A DNA stretch of 64,000 bases from an uncultured Treponema sp. Its GTDB lineage: Bacteria; Spirochaetota; Spirochaetia; Treponematales; Treponemataceae. Of the stretch, positions 52,100-60,695 are shown piece after piece. The translations under genes and the position numbers were made by a program. Numbering within the stretch: the stretch's first letter is position 1; each line of letters starts with the position of its first letter. Under the pieces are notes generated by a model. It saw only the letters and a program-made list of their open reading frames with translations, ran no database searches and had not been told where the DNA came from. The stretch spans positions 57,511 to 121,510 of the forward strand of contig CALDIB010000032.1 of NCBI GenBank assembly GCA_937902125.1. The letters are read 5' to 3'.

Positions 52100-53413
52100 A
52101 TGGAAAGGTTTTACGATCGCGTAAAAGAAATAAAAGAGTTGGATGCCATAGAAAGGCAGTCAAAGTCTTCCGCTTGTTTTACGGTTCTTGTTGGACGGCG
52201 CAGAATCGGCAAAACAGAACTTTTAAAAAACTTTTTAAAAACAAAGAAAGGCGCCTATTTGTTCACAAGCAGAATGTCAGAATCCATGCTTTGCCTTCAG
52301 TGGCAAAAGGAATTGGATCTTTCTGTAGGCCTTAAGCTTTTTGGACACGTCAATTCCTTTGCGGAACTTTTTGAGCAAATCATGCTTTATTCAAAAAGTG
52401 AGCGCTTTACCCTTGTCATTGACGAATTTCAGGACTTGAATTTTATTAATCCCGGCATATTCAGCCAAATGCAAAATATTTGGGACGCTCACAAGTCAAG
52501 TTCAAAAATAAACTTAATCGTCTGCGGCTCAGTTTATTCCCTTATGGCAAAAATATTTGAAGGACAAAAAGAGGCTTTGTTCGGACGCTTGACTCACAAA
52601 ATAATTTTAAAGCCCTTTGAGCCGTCGGCGCTAAAAGAAATTCTTTTTGACGCGAATCCCAATTACACGCCTGAAGACCTTTTGTGCTTGTATATGCTTT
52701 CGGGGGGAGTTGCAAAATATGTTTCCCTTTTAATTGACGCGAAGGCCACAAGCAAAAAGAAAATGATTGATTACGCCACAGGAAGTTCGTCGCCATTCCT
52801 TGTTGACGGAAAAGAAATTCTTGTGAATGAAATGGGCAGGGATTATGGAATTTATTTTTCCATTTTGCATCTTATTTCAAGGGGAATGACAACTCAAAGC
52901 GAAATAGATTCCATAATATTAAAAAATACCGGCGCGTATTTAAAAAGGCTTGACACTGTCTTTGGAATCATAAAGCCCATAAAGCCTCTTTTTTCAAAAA
53001 CGGAAAGCCGCAACACCCGCTGGCAAATTGTTGACAATTACTTGCGCTTTTATTTTCGTTTTGTTTTTGCAAACCAAAATCTCATAGAGCTTGGACAGCA
53101 TGATTCCCTTAAAGAAATTGTCCTTAGAGATTATGAAACTTTTTCGGGCGCCGCTTTGGAACGCTACTTTGCGGCCAAGATTAACGAAGAGTCTCAGTTG
53201 ACAAACATTGGCGGCTGGTGGGACAAAAAATCCAACAACGAGATTGACATAATCGCAGTAAACTCCATCAAAAAAAAGTGCTTTGTTTACGAAGTGAAAA
53301 GGCAGGCAAAAAAATTGGACTTAAATGAATTGGCCAGAAAAGCCGAAATTTTTAAAGCGAATGTTCCTGACTATGGAATAAAATTGCAAGGCCTTTCAAT
53401 GACGGACATGTAA
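52100..53413 (+). CDS. AAA ATPase with C-terminal DUF234 nuclease-like domain
   Basis: A 437-residue protein. Walker A is GRRRIGKTELLKN, Walker B is FTLVIDEFQDL, with a sensor-like LIVCGSVYSLMAK. A winged-helix region lies near 250-300, and the C-terminal DUF234 part has a PD-(D/E)xK-like order: NNEIDIIAV, then CFVYEVKRQ. Proteins of this type are common in archaea and host-associated bacteria; function unproven. Monocistronic with its own double operator. Confidence 0.82.
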   Translation: MERFYDRVKEIKELDAIERQSKSSACFTVLVGRRRIGKTELLKNFLKTKKGAYLFTSRMSESMLCLQWQKELDLSVGLKLFGHVNSFAELFEQIMLYSKSERFTLVIDEFQDLNFINPGIFSQMQNIWDAHKSSSKINLIVCGSVYSLMAKIFEGQKEALFGRLTHKIILKPFEPSALKEILFDANPNYTPEDLLCLYMLSGGVAKYVSLLIDAKATSKKKMIDYATGSSSPFLVDGKEILVNEMGRDYGIYFSILHLISRGMTTQSEIDSIILKNTGAYLKRLDTVFGIIKPIKPLFSKTESRNTRWQIVDNYLRFYFRFVFANQNLIELGQHDSLKEIVLRDYETFSGAALERYFAAKINEESQLTNIGGWWDKKSNNEIDIIAVNSIKKKCFVYEVKRQAKKLDLNELARKAEIFKANVPDYGIKLQGLSMTDM

Positions 53414-53486
53414 AATAAATGTGAATCCCCAAAAAAGCGCTTTCCGCCATTTGGCCCCTATGATTGCAACTTTCCTGCCTTTGTTG

Positions 53487-53492
53487 TAGAAT
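53487..53492 (+). promoter_or_regulatory. BASS transporter promoter (-10 box)
   Basis: -10 TAGAAT (53487-53492) with -35 TTGCAA at 53464-53469 and a 17 bp spacer. Confidence 0.5.
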
Positions 53493-53514
53493 CGCCGTTA
53501 CGAGGTTACAACAA

Positions 53515-54474
53515 ATGTCTGTTTTAGAAAAAATCGGAAACTTCTTTGGAAAGTTCATGGCCTTGATTATTTTGGCCGTGGCCGCTCTGGCGCTCTTTGT
53601 TCCGCAGAGTTGTCTTTGGATTCAGCCTTCTTGGATCAACCCGCTTTTGATGCTGGTCATGTTCGGAATGGGACTCACGCTCAAAATCGAAGACTTCGCG
53701 CTTGTCTTCACCCGTCCCAAGGACATCATCATCGGCTGCCTTGCCCAGTTCACAATCATGCCGCTTTTGGCCTTTGCCTTGGGAAAAATCTTTGGCCTTG
53801 AGGTAGGGCTTTTGGCCGGAGTCATTCTTGTAGGAACTTGTCCCGGCGGAACCGCCAGCAACGTAATCACTTATCTTTCAAAGGGCGACGTGGCGCTTTC
53901 TGTCGGAATGACAAGCGTGAACACTTTGCTGGCTCCTCTTTTGACTCCCGCCATCACTTACTTGCTTTTAAAAGAGAGCGTTCATGTTGACGTTGTTTCA
54001 ATGTTCCTTTCTATTGTAAAAGTTGTCATCGTTCCGATTGGCTTGGGCTTTGTCATCAACAAGTTCTTCGGAAAGTTCACGCAAAAAATCGGAGCGATAT
54101 TGCCGGCCATTTCGGTAATCGCAATCGCCTTGATTGTCGGAGCGGTCGTCTCGCGGAACTCGCAAAAAATTCTTACCACCGGCGCGATTGTCTTTGCCGT
54201 CGTTATCTTGCACAACCTTTTGGGCTACGCTTGCGGCTTTGGCATCGGAAAGCTTTTGCGCTTGAACGTCGCAAAGACAAAGGCGCTTTCAATTGAAATC
54301 GGAATGCAGAACTCAGGACTGGCCACAAGCCTTGCTTCCACCGCCTTCCCCGCGCTTGCGATGGCCACAGTTCCCGGCGCGATTTTTAGCGTTTGGCACA
54401 ACTTGTCCGGCGCGGTTTTGGCCAACTTCTACCGCCAGTGGAATGACGGCGATAAGGAAGCCAATCAAAAGTAA
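53515..54474 (+). CDS. Bile acid:sodium symporter (BASS) family transporter
   Basis: A 319-residue membrane protein with about ten helices. The family marks are FGMGLTLKIEDF, VILVGTCPGGTASNVITYLSKGD (sodium-site region) and IEIGMQNSGLATSLA. Transports an organic anion with sodium; bacterial members carry pantoate, keto acids or similar, so bile acid is not implied. ATG at 53515 with GAGG ahead. The xylanase gene follows 24 bases later. Confidence 0.87.
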   Translation: MSVLEKIGNFFGKFMALIILAVAALALFVPQSCLWIQPSWINPLLMLVMFGMGLTLKIEDFALVFTRPKDIIIGCLAQFTIMPLLAFALGKIFGLEVGLLAGVILVGTCPGGTASNVITYLSKGDVALSVGMTSVNTLLAPLLTPAITYLLLKESVHVDVVSMFLSIVKVVIVPIGLGFVINKFFGKFTQKIGAILPAISVIAIALIVGAVVSRNSQKILTTGAIVFAVVILHNLLGYACGFGIGKLLRLNVAKTKALSIEIGMQNSGLATSLASTAFPALAMATVPGAIFSVWHNLSGAVLANFYRQWNDGDKEANQK

Positions 54475-54498
54475 AATTGCCGTTTTTGGAGGAACTTT

Positions 54499-55536
54499 AT
54501 GAAAAAAACTTTTTGCGCGGTCCTTGCCAATGTCGCGGCCTTTTGCGCGCTTTGTCTGGCTTTTTCTTCCTGCGGAAAAAACACTGTTGCCGCCGCCGCT
54601 GAAAAAAAAGGAGTTGACTTTGGCTTTGCCGCTTCGGTCACAGACCTTTTGGACGGAAACACCCAAAAAATTCTTTCGGAGCAAGCTAAAATTCTTGTGG
54701 CCGAAAATTGCATGAAAAGTTCCCAGCTTAGGCCAAACAAAAGTTTTTGGAACTGGAGCGACCCCGAAAATTTGGTGAAGTTCGCCGAGTCGAATAAAAT
54801 CGCGGCCAAGTGGCACACTCTCTTTTGGCACGAGATGAATCCGCCCTTCATCAATTCCCTTAAAACCAAGGAAGAGGCGGCGGCCGTGATGGACGAGCAC
54901 ATCTCCACTGTCATGCAAAAGTTCAAGGGCCGCGTCCGCGACTACGACATGGTGAACGAAATGTTCAACGAGGACGGAAGCCTTCGCGACACTGTTTGGC
55001 TTAGAACTCTTGGCCCCGGCTACTTGGAGAAGGCCTTGCGAAAGGCCCACGAGGTTGACCCCTCCGCGCATTTGTTCTTGAACGACTACAACAACGAAGC
55101 CAAGGGCTATGCCAAGTCCGACGCCATGTACAATTTGGTCAAAGATTTTGTGGAGCGGGGAGTTCCGATTTACGGAGTGGGCTTCCAGCTGCACTTGGCC
55201 GCCGACCTTCCTTACGACGAGGAGGCCATTCGAGCCAACATTCGCCGCTACGCCGATTTGGGAATAAAGATTTGCTTCAGCGAAGTTGACGTCCGCCTTC
55301 CCCTTGGCCGAAAGGAAGAGTTTTCGCAAAAGCAGGTTGACATTTGGAAGTCCCTTATGCGTCTTGCCGTGGAGGAAGACAACGTGGAAAGTTTCATCGT
55401 TTGGGGCGTGTCCGACAAGAACAGTTGGATTCCTGCTTGGAAGCCCGGCTACGGCGACGCGCTTTTGTTTGACAAAGACTTCAAGCCCAAGACAGTTTAC
55501 TACGAGTTGCTTTCCGCGGCCAAAGAAAAAAAATAA
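54499..55536 (+). CDS. Endo-1,4-beta-xylanase, GH10 lipoprotein
   Basis: A 345-residue exported glycoside hydrolase. Lipobox Cys25 (LAFSSC) anchors it at the cell surface. GH10 catalytic acid Glu154 in YDMVNEMFNE, nucleophile Glu262 in ICFSEVDVR, with the substrate region KWHTLFWHEMNPPF and SFIVWGVSDKNSW. Cuts xylan to oligosaccharides, fitting the pentose genes downstream. No carbohydrate-binding module is attached. GGAGG Shine-Dalgarno. Confidence 0.94.
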   Translation: MKKTFCAVLANVAAFCALCLAFSSCGKNTVAAAAEKKGVDFGFAASVTDLLDGNTQKILSEQAKILVAENCMKSSQLRPNKSFWNWSDPENLVKFAESNKIAAKWHTLFWHEMNPPFINSLKTKEEAAAVMDEHISTVMQKFKGRVRDYDMVNEMFNEDGSLRDTVWLRTLGPGYLEKALRKAHEVDPSAHLFLNDYNNEAKGYAKSDAMYNLVKDFVERGVPIYGVGFQLHLAADLPYDEEAIRANIRRYADLGIKICFSEVDVRLPLGRKEEFSQKQVDIWKSLMRLAVEEDNVESFIVWGVSDKNSWIPAWKPGYGDALLFDKDFKPKTVYYELLSAAKEKK

Positions 55537-55570
55537 GTCTTTTAGCCGCCGATATTAGGCTGCCCTAAAA

Positions 55571-55600
55571 AAAGGCCGTCCAATTTTGGGCGGTTTTTTT
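55571..55600 (+). terminator. Xylanase terminator
   Basis: CCGTCC (55575-55580) pairs with GGGCGG (55587-55592, one G-T pair), followed by eight T. Confidence 0.7.
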
Positions 55601-55605
55601 TGTTT

Positions 55606-56952
55606 CTAAAATTTTTTTCTTGCCAGGCGGAAGAGGAAAATTATTCCCCGCGCGCAAAGCTCTATTGTCATGGAAAGCCACACGCCTGAAAGCCCAAGGC
55701 GGGCGGAAAGAAAAATCGAAAGGGGAATGCGGATTCCCCACATGCAAGAGAAATTCATTATGCCTGGAATCAAAGTGTCTCCCGCTCCTCTCAAGGCGCC
55801 TGACGCCACGATTGAGGCGGCGAAAAGCGGCTCGGCAAAAAGACCGATTCTTAAAGCTTTTGTGGCCAGTTTTTGAACGGCGGCGTCTGGGGTTAAAATC
55901 TTAAAGACATAAGGCGAGGCAAAGAACATCATAAAAGCCGCCGCCGCCATCACAAGCATTCCCAGCGCCGCGCTTAAAAACGAAAAGCGCCTGGCCAAAT
56001 CCTTTCTGTCGGCGCCCACGCTTTGGCCCACCAAGGTTGTGGCCGCGGAAGCGATTCCGTAGCCGGGCATGTAGCAAAGGGCTTCCGCTGTTATGCCGAA
56101 TGAGTTGGCGGCCAGCGCCACGGTTCCAAGGGGAGCGACGATTTTTGACGAGGCGACTTGGGCGCCGCTTAGGGCCATTTGCTCAAAGGCCATGGGAAGG
56201 CCGATTTTGGCGGCGGTTTTGAGACAGTCTTTGGAAAACTTGAATCTTGCCGCTTTTCTTATGTTCAGCATGGGAGAAAAAAAGCAGACATAGGACAAGG
56301 AAAAGGCTCCCACAACGCCTTGGGAAAGGGCGCTTCCCAGGGCGGCTCCCGCCACTCCAAGCTTCAACTTGTAAATGCAAAACGCGTTGAAAGCCACGTC
56401 AAGGACGCAAGTAAGGGCGCTTAAAAAGCTTGGAAGCTTCATGTTGCCGGAGGCTTCCATCAATGAAAGGCACAAAATTGAAATCATGGCTATGGGCTGG
56501 CTTATGGCAAAGACAAAAAAATAAGCGCTTGCGTTTTTTGCGATGCCTTGGGGAGAGCCAAGCCAGCTGGGAAGGGAAGGGCTTATGAGCGCCGCCGCCG
56601 TTCCTATGGCCAAGGAAAAAATCAAGACGGCCGCAAGCGCCTGCTGGACCACGCTCCTTGCGCGGGAAAAATTTTCCCCTCCAATTGCGTGGGCAACTTG
56701 AACCGAAAATCCTGAAACCGCCGCGCTTTCCGCTCCGTAGACAAGCCAAGTGGAAGAGGCCACCAAGCCAATGGAAGCCGACGCCTCCGCGCCCAAGCGG
56801 CCGACCATGGCCGCGTCGATGTATTGCATGACTATCGAAGTTATTTGCGCCAAAATTACAGGAACGCTCAAGCGCCAAACGCAAGAAAGGGCGCGGGAAA
56901 TTGAGGGGGTGCTTTCTTTTAAAATGCCGCGAATGCTTGAGTCTTTTTCCAT
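55606..56952 (-). CDS. MATE family efflux transporter
   Basis: A 448-residue protein with twelve predicted helices in two halves: VPVILAQITSIVMQYIDAAMVGRLG in the first and GLPMAFEQMALSGAQ in the second. An ion-driven multidrug or metabolite exporter, unlike the one at 7320 without any added domain. I chose the ATG at 56952 seven bases after TATAAT (56960-56965), so a leaderless transcript is likely; the frame is open to 56982. Confidence 0.88.
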   Translation of the reverse strand: MEKDSSIRGILKESTPSISRALSCVWRLSVPVILAQITSIVMQYIDAAMVGRLGAEASASIGLVASSTWLVYGAESAAVSGFSVQVAHAIGGENFSRARSVVQQALAAVLIFSLAIGTAAALISPSLPSWLGSPQGIAKNASAYFFVFAISQPIAMISILCLSLMEASGNMKLPSFLSALTCVLDVAFNAFCIYKLKLGVAGAALGSALSQGVVGAFSLSYVCFFSPMLNIRKAARFKFSKDCLKTAAKIGLPMAFEQMALSGAQVASSKIVAPLGTVALAANSFGITAEALCYMPGYGIASAATTLVGQSVGADRKDLARRFSFLSAALGMLVMAAAAFMMFFASPYVFKILTPDAAVQKLATKALRIGLFAEPLFAASIVASGALRGAGDTLIPGIMNFSCMWGIRIPLSIFLSARLGLSGVWLSMTIELCARGIIFLFRLARKKF

Positions 56953-57051
56953 CAAAGCCATTATAGCGAATAAGAGCGTCAAGGCAAAGGGCGTTTTTAT
57001 TTTTATATGGAATGAGTTTTGTTTTTGCCGCTCCTTTTTTTTAAAAAATTC

Positions 57052-57107
57052 TTGACAATTCTTGAATTATAAAGTATTCTGTTTTTAATTGCGTGAACGA
57101 ACACGCA
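57052..57107 (+). promoter_or_regulatory. LacI-gene promoter and operator-like inverted repeat
   Basis: -35 TTGACA (57052-57057), 17 bp, -10 TATTCT (57075-57080). TGCGTG-aacgaa-CACGCA (57090-57107) lies just past the expected start of transcription, where a LacI-type repressor would act on its own operon. Confidence 0.6.
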
Positions 57108-57146
57108 ACGCGAAAATTGCCTTTTTGAGGCCTTTTTGGGATTTTT

Positions 57147-58166
57147 ATGACTGTTAGCGAAATTGCGAAAATTGCTGGAGTTTCAACTGGAACCGTGGAC
57201 CGCGTGCTTCACAAGAGGGGGCGGGTCAGCGAGGAAACGCGGCAAAAAATTCTAAAAATCATAGACGAAAACGACTACAAGCCCGACCCCATCGCGCGCT
57301 TTCTTAAAAAGAAGGGCGACTTTAAAGTGGGCGTTTTGATTCCTTCCGTAAACGAAGAAAGCGGCTACTGGCAGGAAATCTACGACGGCATCGCCGATTC
57401 CTGCGCCAACGACTACGCCTCCTTTGGCTTTAAAATTCAATCCTACGAATTTAAAAGGCCGGACAGAAATTCCTTGAACGAGCAATTTAAGAAAATGCTT
57501 TTGTCCGATTGTTCGGCGTTTATAATCGCGCCTGTAATGCAAGAGGAAATTTTATTTTTGCTGAGCGAAGGAAAGACAAAGATTCCTTACTGTTTTGTGG
57601 ACTCAAGCGTGCCCGGCTCCCAGCCTCTTTGCTCCGCCACCCAAAATCCTTTGAGCGCCGGTTTTTTGGCCGCTAAAATCACCCGTCTTTTTTCCAAGGG
57701 AGAAGGAACCTTTGCGGCCATAAAGCCCTTTTCCGAATCCTTCAACTTGAACGAGCGGAGCCGGGGCTTTGAAAAATATTTTTCTGAAAAAAAGAACGGC
57801 AAGGCGCTTTTAAAGATTGCAAGGGGCGGAGAAAAAAAACACATTTACGAAGCCGTGGATTCCCTTGTCCGAGACTGCCCTGACTTGCGGGGCGTTTGCA
57901 TTGTGAACAGCGAAGGCCATTTTGTGGGCGAGCGAATCGCCGAGCTTGGACTAAAGGACAAGATTGCCGTCACCGGCTTTGACTTGGTTCCCGCCAACAA
58001 AGAAGCGATTAAGGACGGAAAAATTGACGCGCTGATTTCCCAAGACCCAAAGGGGCAGGGCGAAGCGGTGATGAAGGAGATTTACAAAAAAATCGTTCTT
58101 CAAAGCGACGCGCAAAAAATAATCAACATGCCCTTGGACATTTACTTTAAAGAAAACATTGAGTAG
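57147..58166 (+). CDS. LacI-family transcriptional regulator of the pentose cluster
   Basis: A 339-residue regulator. The N-terminal helix-turn-helix and hinge are VSEIAKIAGVSTGTVDRVLH and SEETRQKILKIIDENDYKPD; the rest is a periplasmic-binding-like sugar domain (VGVLIPSVNEESGYWQEIYDG). First gene of the operon with the FGGY kinase and AraD, which suggests a pentose or pentulose as effector and autoregulation through the inverted repeat upstream. Confidence 0.9.
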   Translation: MTVSEIAKIAGVSTGTVDRVLHKRGRVSEETRQKILKIIDENDYKPDPIARFLKKKGDFKVGVLIPSVNEESGYWQEIYDGIADSCANDYASFGFKIQSYEFKRPDRNSLNEQFKKMLLSDCSAFIIAPVMQEEILFLLSEGKTKIPYCFVDSSVPGSQPLCSATQNPLSAGFLAAKITRLFSKGEGTFAAIKPFSESFNLNERSRGFEKYFSEKKNGKALLKIARGGEKKHIYEAVDSLVRDCPDLRGVCIVNSEGHFVGERIAELGLKDKIAVTGFDLVPANKEAIKDGKIDALISQDPKGQGEAVMKEIYKKIVLQSDAQKIINMPLDIYFKENIE

Positions 58167-58184
58167 TTAAGATAGGAGGAATAT

Positions 58185-59768
58185 ATGACGCAAGCGGAAC
58201 TTGACTCATCAAGCGTTGGAATTGAATTTGGCTCCACCAGAATTAAGGCGGTCTTGATTGACTCGGCCTTCAACCCTGTGGCGCAGGGAGCCTTTGATTG
58301 GGAAAACTCCCTTGTGGACGGCGTTTGGACTTACTCCCTTGACTTGGTTCAAAAAGGCTTGCAAACGGCCTTTGCCGAATTAAAGGCCGACGTAAAAAAT
58401 AAATTTGGACTTGACCTAAAAAAAGCCAAGGCCATGGGAATAAGCGCCATGATGCACGGCTACCTTGCCTTTGACAAGGACGACAATTTGCTTGTTCCGT
58501 TTAGAACTTGGCGGAACACAATCACGGCAAAGGCCAGCGCGGCGCTCACCGGCTTGTTCAACTTTCCCATTCCAGAGCGGTGGAGCGTTTCCCACTTGTA
58601 TCAAGCCATTTTGAACGGCGAAAAGCACGTTCCGCAAATCGCAAGCGTGAACACCTTGGCCGGTTGGGTTCACTTTAAGCTGACAGGCCAAAAAGTTTTG
58701 GGCGTCGGCGACGCTTCGGGAATGTTCCCCATTGATTCCTCCATAAAAAATTACGACAAAAAAATGCTGGCAGCCTTTGACAATCTTGTGGCGGAAAAAA
58801 AATACAATTGGAAGTTGGAAGAAATCTTGCCCCGCGTCTTGCTCGCTGGCGACAACGCCGGAACTTTGACTGCCCAGGGAGCGAAATTTTTGGATCCAAC
58901 GGGAGGCTTTGAGGCCGGCTGCCTTTTTGCTCCTCCTGAAGGCGACGCGGGAACTGGAATGGTGGCGACAAACAGCGTTGCGGCCAGAACTGGAAACGTG
59001 AGCGCCGGAACGTCAGTCTTTGCCATGGTGGTTTTGGAAAAACCCTTGAAGGCCGCCTACAAAAACCAAATAGACATCGTTCAAACTCCAGACGGAAGCG
59101 CCGCGGCTATGGCCCACGCAAACAACTGTACTGGCGAATACGACAAGTGGATAAAGATTTTTGGAAGCGCTGCGGAAGCCTTGGGCGCCAATTTTTCTAA
59201 AGGCCAACTTTACGACACTTTGCTGGGCTTGGCCCTAAAAGGCGACAAGGACTGCGGCGGCCTTGTTCCCTTTAATTACATTTCCGGAGAGTCAATCACA
59301 GGCTTTGCAAGCGGCCGCCCGCTTTTTGTTCGGACGCAAAACTCAAACTTCACTTTGGAAAATTTCATGCGCTCCCAATTGTTCACCGCGCTGGGAGCCT
59401 TGCGCGCCGGCATGGACATTTTGTTTGAAAAAGAAAAAGTGGCGCTGGATTCCCTTACCGGTCACGGCGGCTTTTTTAAGACTGCCGGCGTGGGAGCGAA
59501 AATCATGGCGGCGGCCATGCATACAGCGGTCCGCTCCATGAAAACGGCAGGTGAGGGCGGCCCTTGGGGAATGGCAATTTTGGCGGCCTACGCCTCCGAC
59601 AAAAAAGGAATGAGCCTTGCAGACTATTTGAGCAAGCTTGTTTTTGCCAGCGCCAAAGTCGAAAAGACAGAGCCGGACCCTGCCGACGTCGAGGGCTTTG
59701 ACAAATTCTTTGCAAACTACAAAAAGGCACTTGCGGTGGAAAAAGCCGCGGTCGAGAATTTGGAATAA
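58185..59768 (+). CDS. FGGY-family pentulose kinase (probable L-ribulokinase)
   Basis: A 527-residue sugar kinase. The N-terminal phosphate loop is VGIEFGSTRIKAVLID, ISAMMHGYLAFD follows, and the second half has VSAGTSVFAMVVL and GGFFKTAGVGAKIMAAA. The gene order with araD makes L-ribulose the best substrate guess, but the sequence is not the classic AraB type and xylulose is not excluded. GGAGG Shine-Dalgarno, 18 bases after the regulator. Confidence 0.83.
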   Translation: MTQAELDSSSVGIEFGSTRIKAVLIDSAFNPVAQGAFDWENSLVDGVWTYSLDLVQKGLQTAFAELKADVKNKFGLDLKKAKAMGISAMMHGYLAFDKDDNLLVPFRTWRNTITAKASAALTGLFNFPIPERWSVSHLYQAILNGEKHVPQIASVNTLAGWVHFKLTGQKVLGVGDASGMFPIDSSIKNYDKKMLAAFDNLVAEKKYNWKLEEILPRVLLAGDNAGTLTAQGAKFLDPTGGFEAGCLFAPPEGDAGTGMVATNSVAARTGNVSAGTSVFAMVVLEKPLKAAYKNQIDIVQTPDGSAAAMAHANNCTGEYDKWIKIFGSAAEALGANFSKGQLYDTLLGLALKGDKDCGGLVPFNYISGESITGFASGRPLFVRTQNSNFTLENFMRSQLFTALGALRAGMDILFEKEKVALDSLTGHGGFFKTAGVGAKIMAAAMHTAVRSMKTAGEGGPWGMAILAAYASDKKGMSLADYLSKLVFASAKVEKTEPDPADVEGFDKFFANYKKALAVEKAAVENLE

Positions 59769-59782
59769 TGGCGGCGAAGTGT

Positions 59783-59834
59783 TTGCAAGACCATAACGCG
59801 CCGCGAATTGCTTGCAAGCCTAGAACGCGCCGCG
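59783..59834 (+). repeat. Imperfect 23-bp direct repeat between the kinase and araD
   Basis: TTGCAAG...AACGCGCCGCG at 59783-59805 and 59812-59834 differ at three positions. Spacing is 29 bases. Nature unknown. Confidence 0.5.
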
Positions 59835-59862
59835 CGAACGGCATCATAAGGAGGACTAAAAT

Positions 59863-60579
59863 ATGTCAGCGTATCAAACATTAAAAGAAGAGGCTTATGA
59901 GGCCAACATGCAAATACCGGCGCAGCGTTTGGCGCTTTACACTTGGGGAAACGTCAGCGCCTTTGACAAGGATAAGGGCGTCTTCGCCATCAAGCCGTCG
60001 GGAGTTCCCTACGAAAAGCTTTCGCCCGACTCGATGGTCGTCCTTGACCTTGAAGGAAATCGCGTCGAAGGAAGCCTTAATCCGTCCAGCGACACGCCGA
60101 CGCACATTGTCTTGTACAAAAAATTCGCGGTGGAAGGCGGCGCCAAAATCGGCGGAATCATCCACACCCATTCCACGGCGGCGGTCTCTTGGGCGCAGGC
60201 GCTAAAAGCCGTTCCCCTTTTTGGAACCACCCACGCCGACCACATCCAAATCGCCGTTCCTTGTACGCCCTACCTTTCCAAAGAAATGGTGGAGCGGGAT
60301 TACGAAAAGGAAACCGGCAACGCGATTGTCCAGCATTTTGCGGACTTGCGCTTGAATCCGTCGGAAGTTACGATGGTTTTGGTTGGCGGACACGGCCCTT
60401 TTGCCTGGGGAAGCGACGCGCAAAAGGCCGTCTACAACGCCGCCGTCTTGGAAGAAGTTTGCAAAATGGCGATGAACACCCTGGCCATAAATCCCGGCGC
60501 CCAGCCGCTCCCGGACTACATCATAAAAAAGCACTACGAGCGAAAGCACGGGCCAAACGCGTATTACGGACAGAAGTAG
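59863..60579 (+). CDS. araD: L-ribulose-5-phosphate 4-epimerase
   Basis: A 238-residue class II aldolase-type epimerase. Zinc ligands His101 and His103 (IIHTHSTAAVSW) and His177 (LVGGHGPFAWG) are in place, and YTWGNVSAFD, KPSGVPYEKL and GTTHADHI match AraD. It turns L-ribulose-5-phosphate into D-xylulose-5-phosphate for the pentose phosphate pathway. No arabinose isomerase (araA) is in the window. AAGGAGG Shine-Dalgarno. Confidence 0.93.
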   Translation: MSAYQTLKEEAYEANMQIPAQRLALYTWGNVSAFDKDKGVFAIKPSGVPYEKLSPDSMVVLDLEGNRVEGSLNPSSDTPTHIVLYKKFAVEGGAKIGGIIHTHSTAAVSWAQALKAVPLFGTTHADHIQIAVPCTPYLSKEMVERDYEKETGNAIVQHFADLRLNPSEVTMVLVGGHGPFAWGSDAQKAVYNAAVLEEVCKMAMNTLAINPGAQPLPDYIIKKHYERKHGPNAYYGQK

Positions 60580-60695
60580 GAACGTCATGTCGCTTCGCTA
60601 ATTTTGCATTAGGAAGCGATTCAACTGCCCGCTCGCGCGGGCTGGCAATCAAGGCGCGCTTCTCTCAAGGCCTTGACTCGTTCATTTTGCTTTCG

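Noticed and set aside
53515..54474. Bile-acid specificity of the BASS transporter
   Set aside because: Family membership alone does not show it; bacterial members move other organic anions.
54313..55329. 338-codon minus-strand open frame opposite the xylanase
   Set aside because: The plus strand encodes a GH10 enzyme with both catalytic glutamates; the antisense frame follows from its codon bias.
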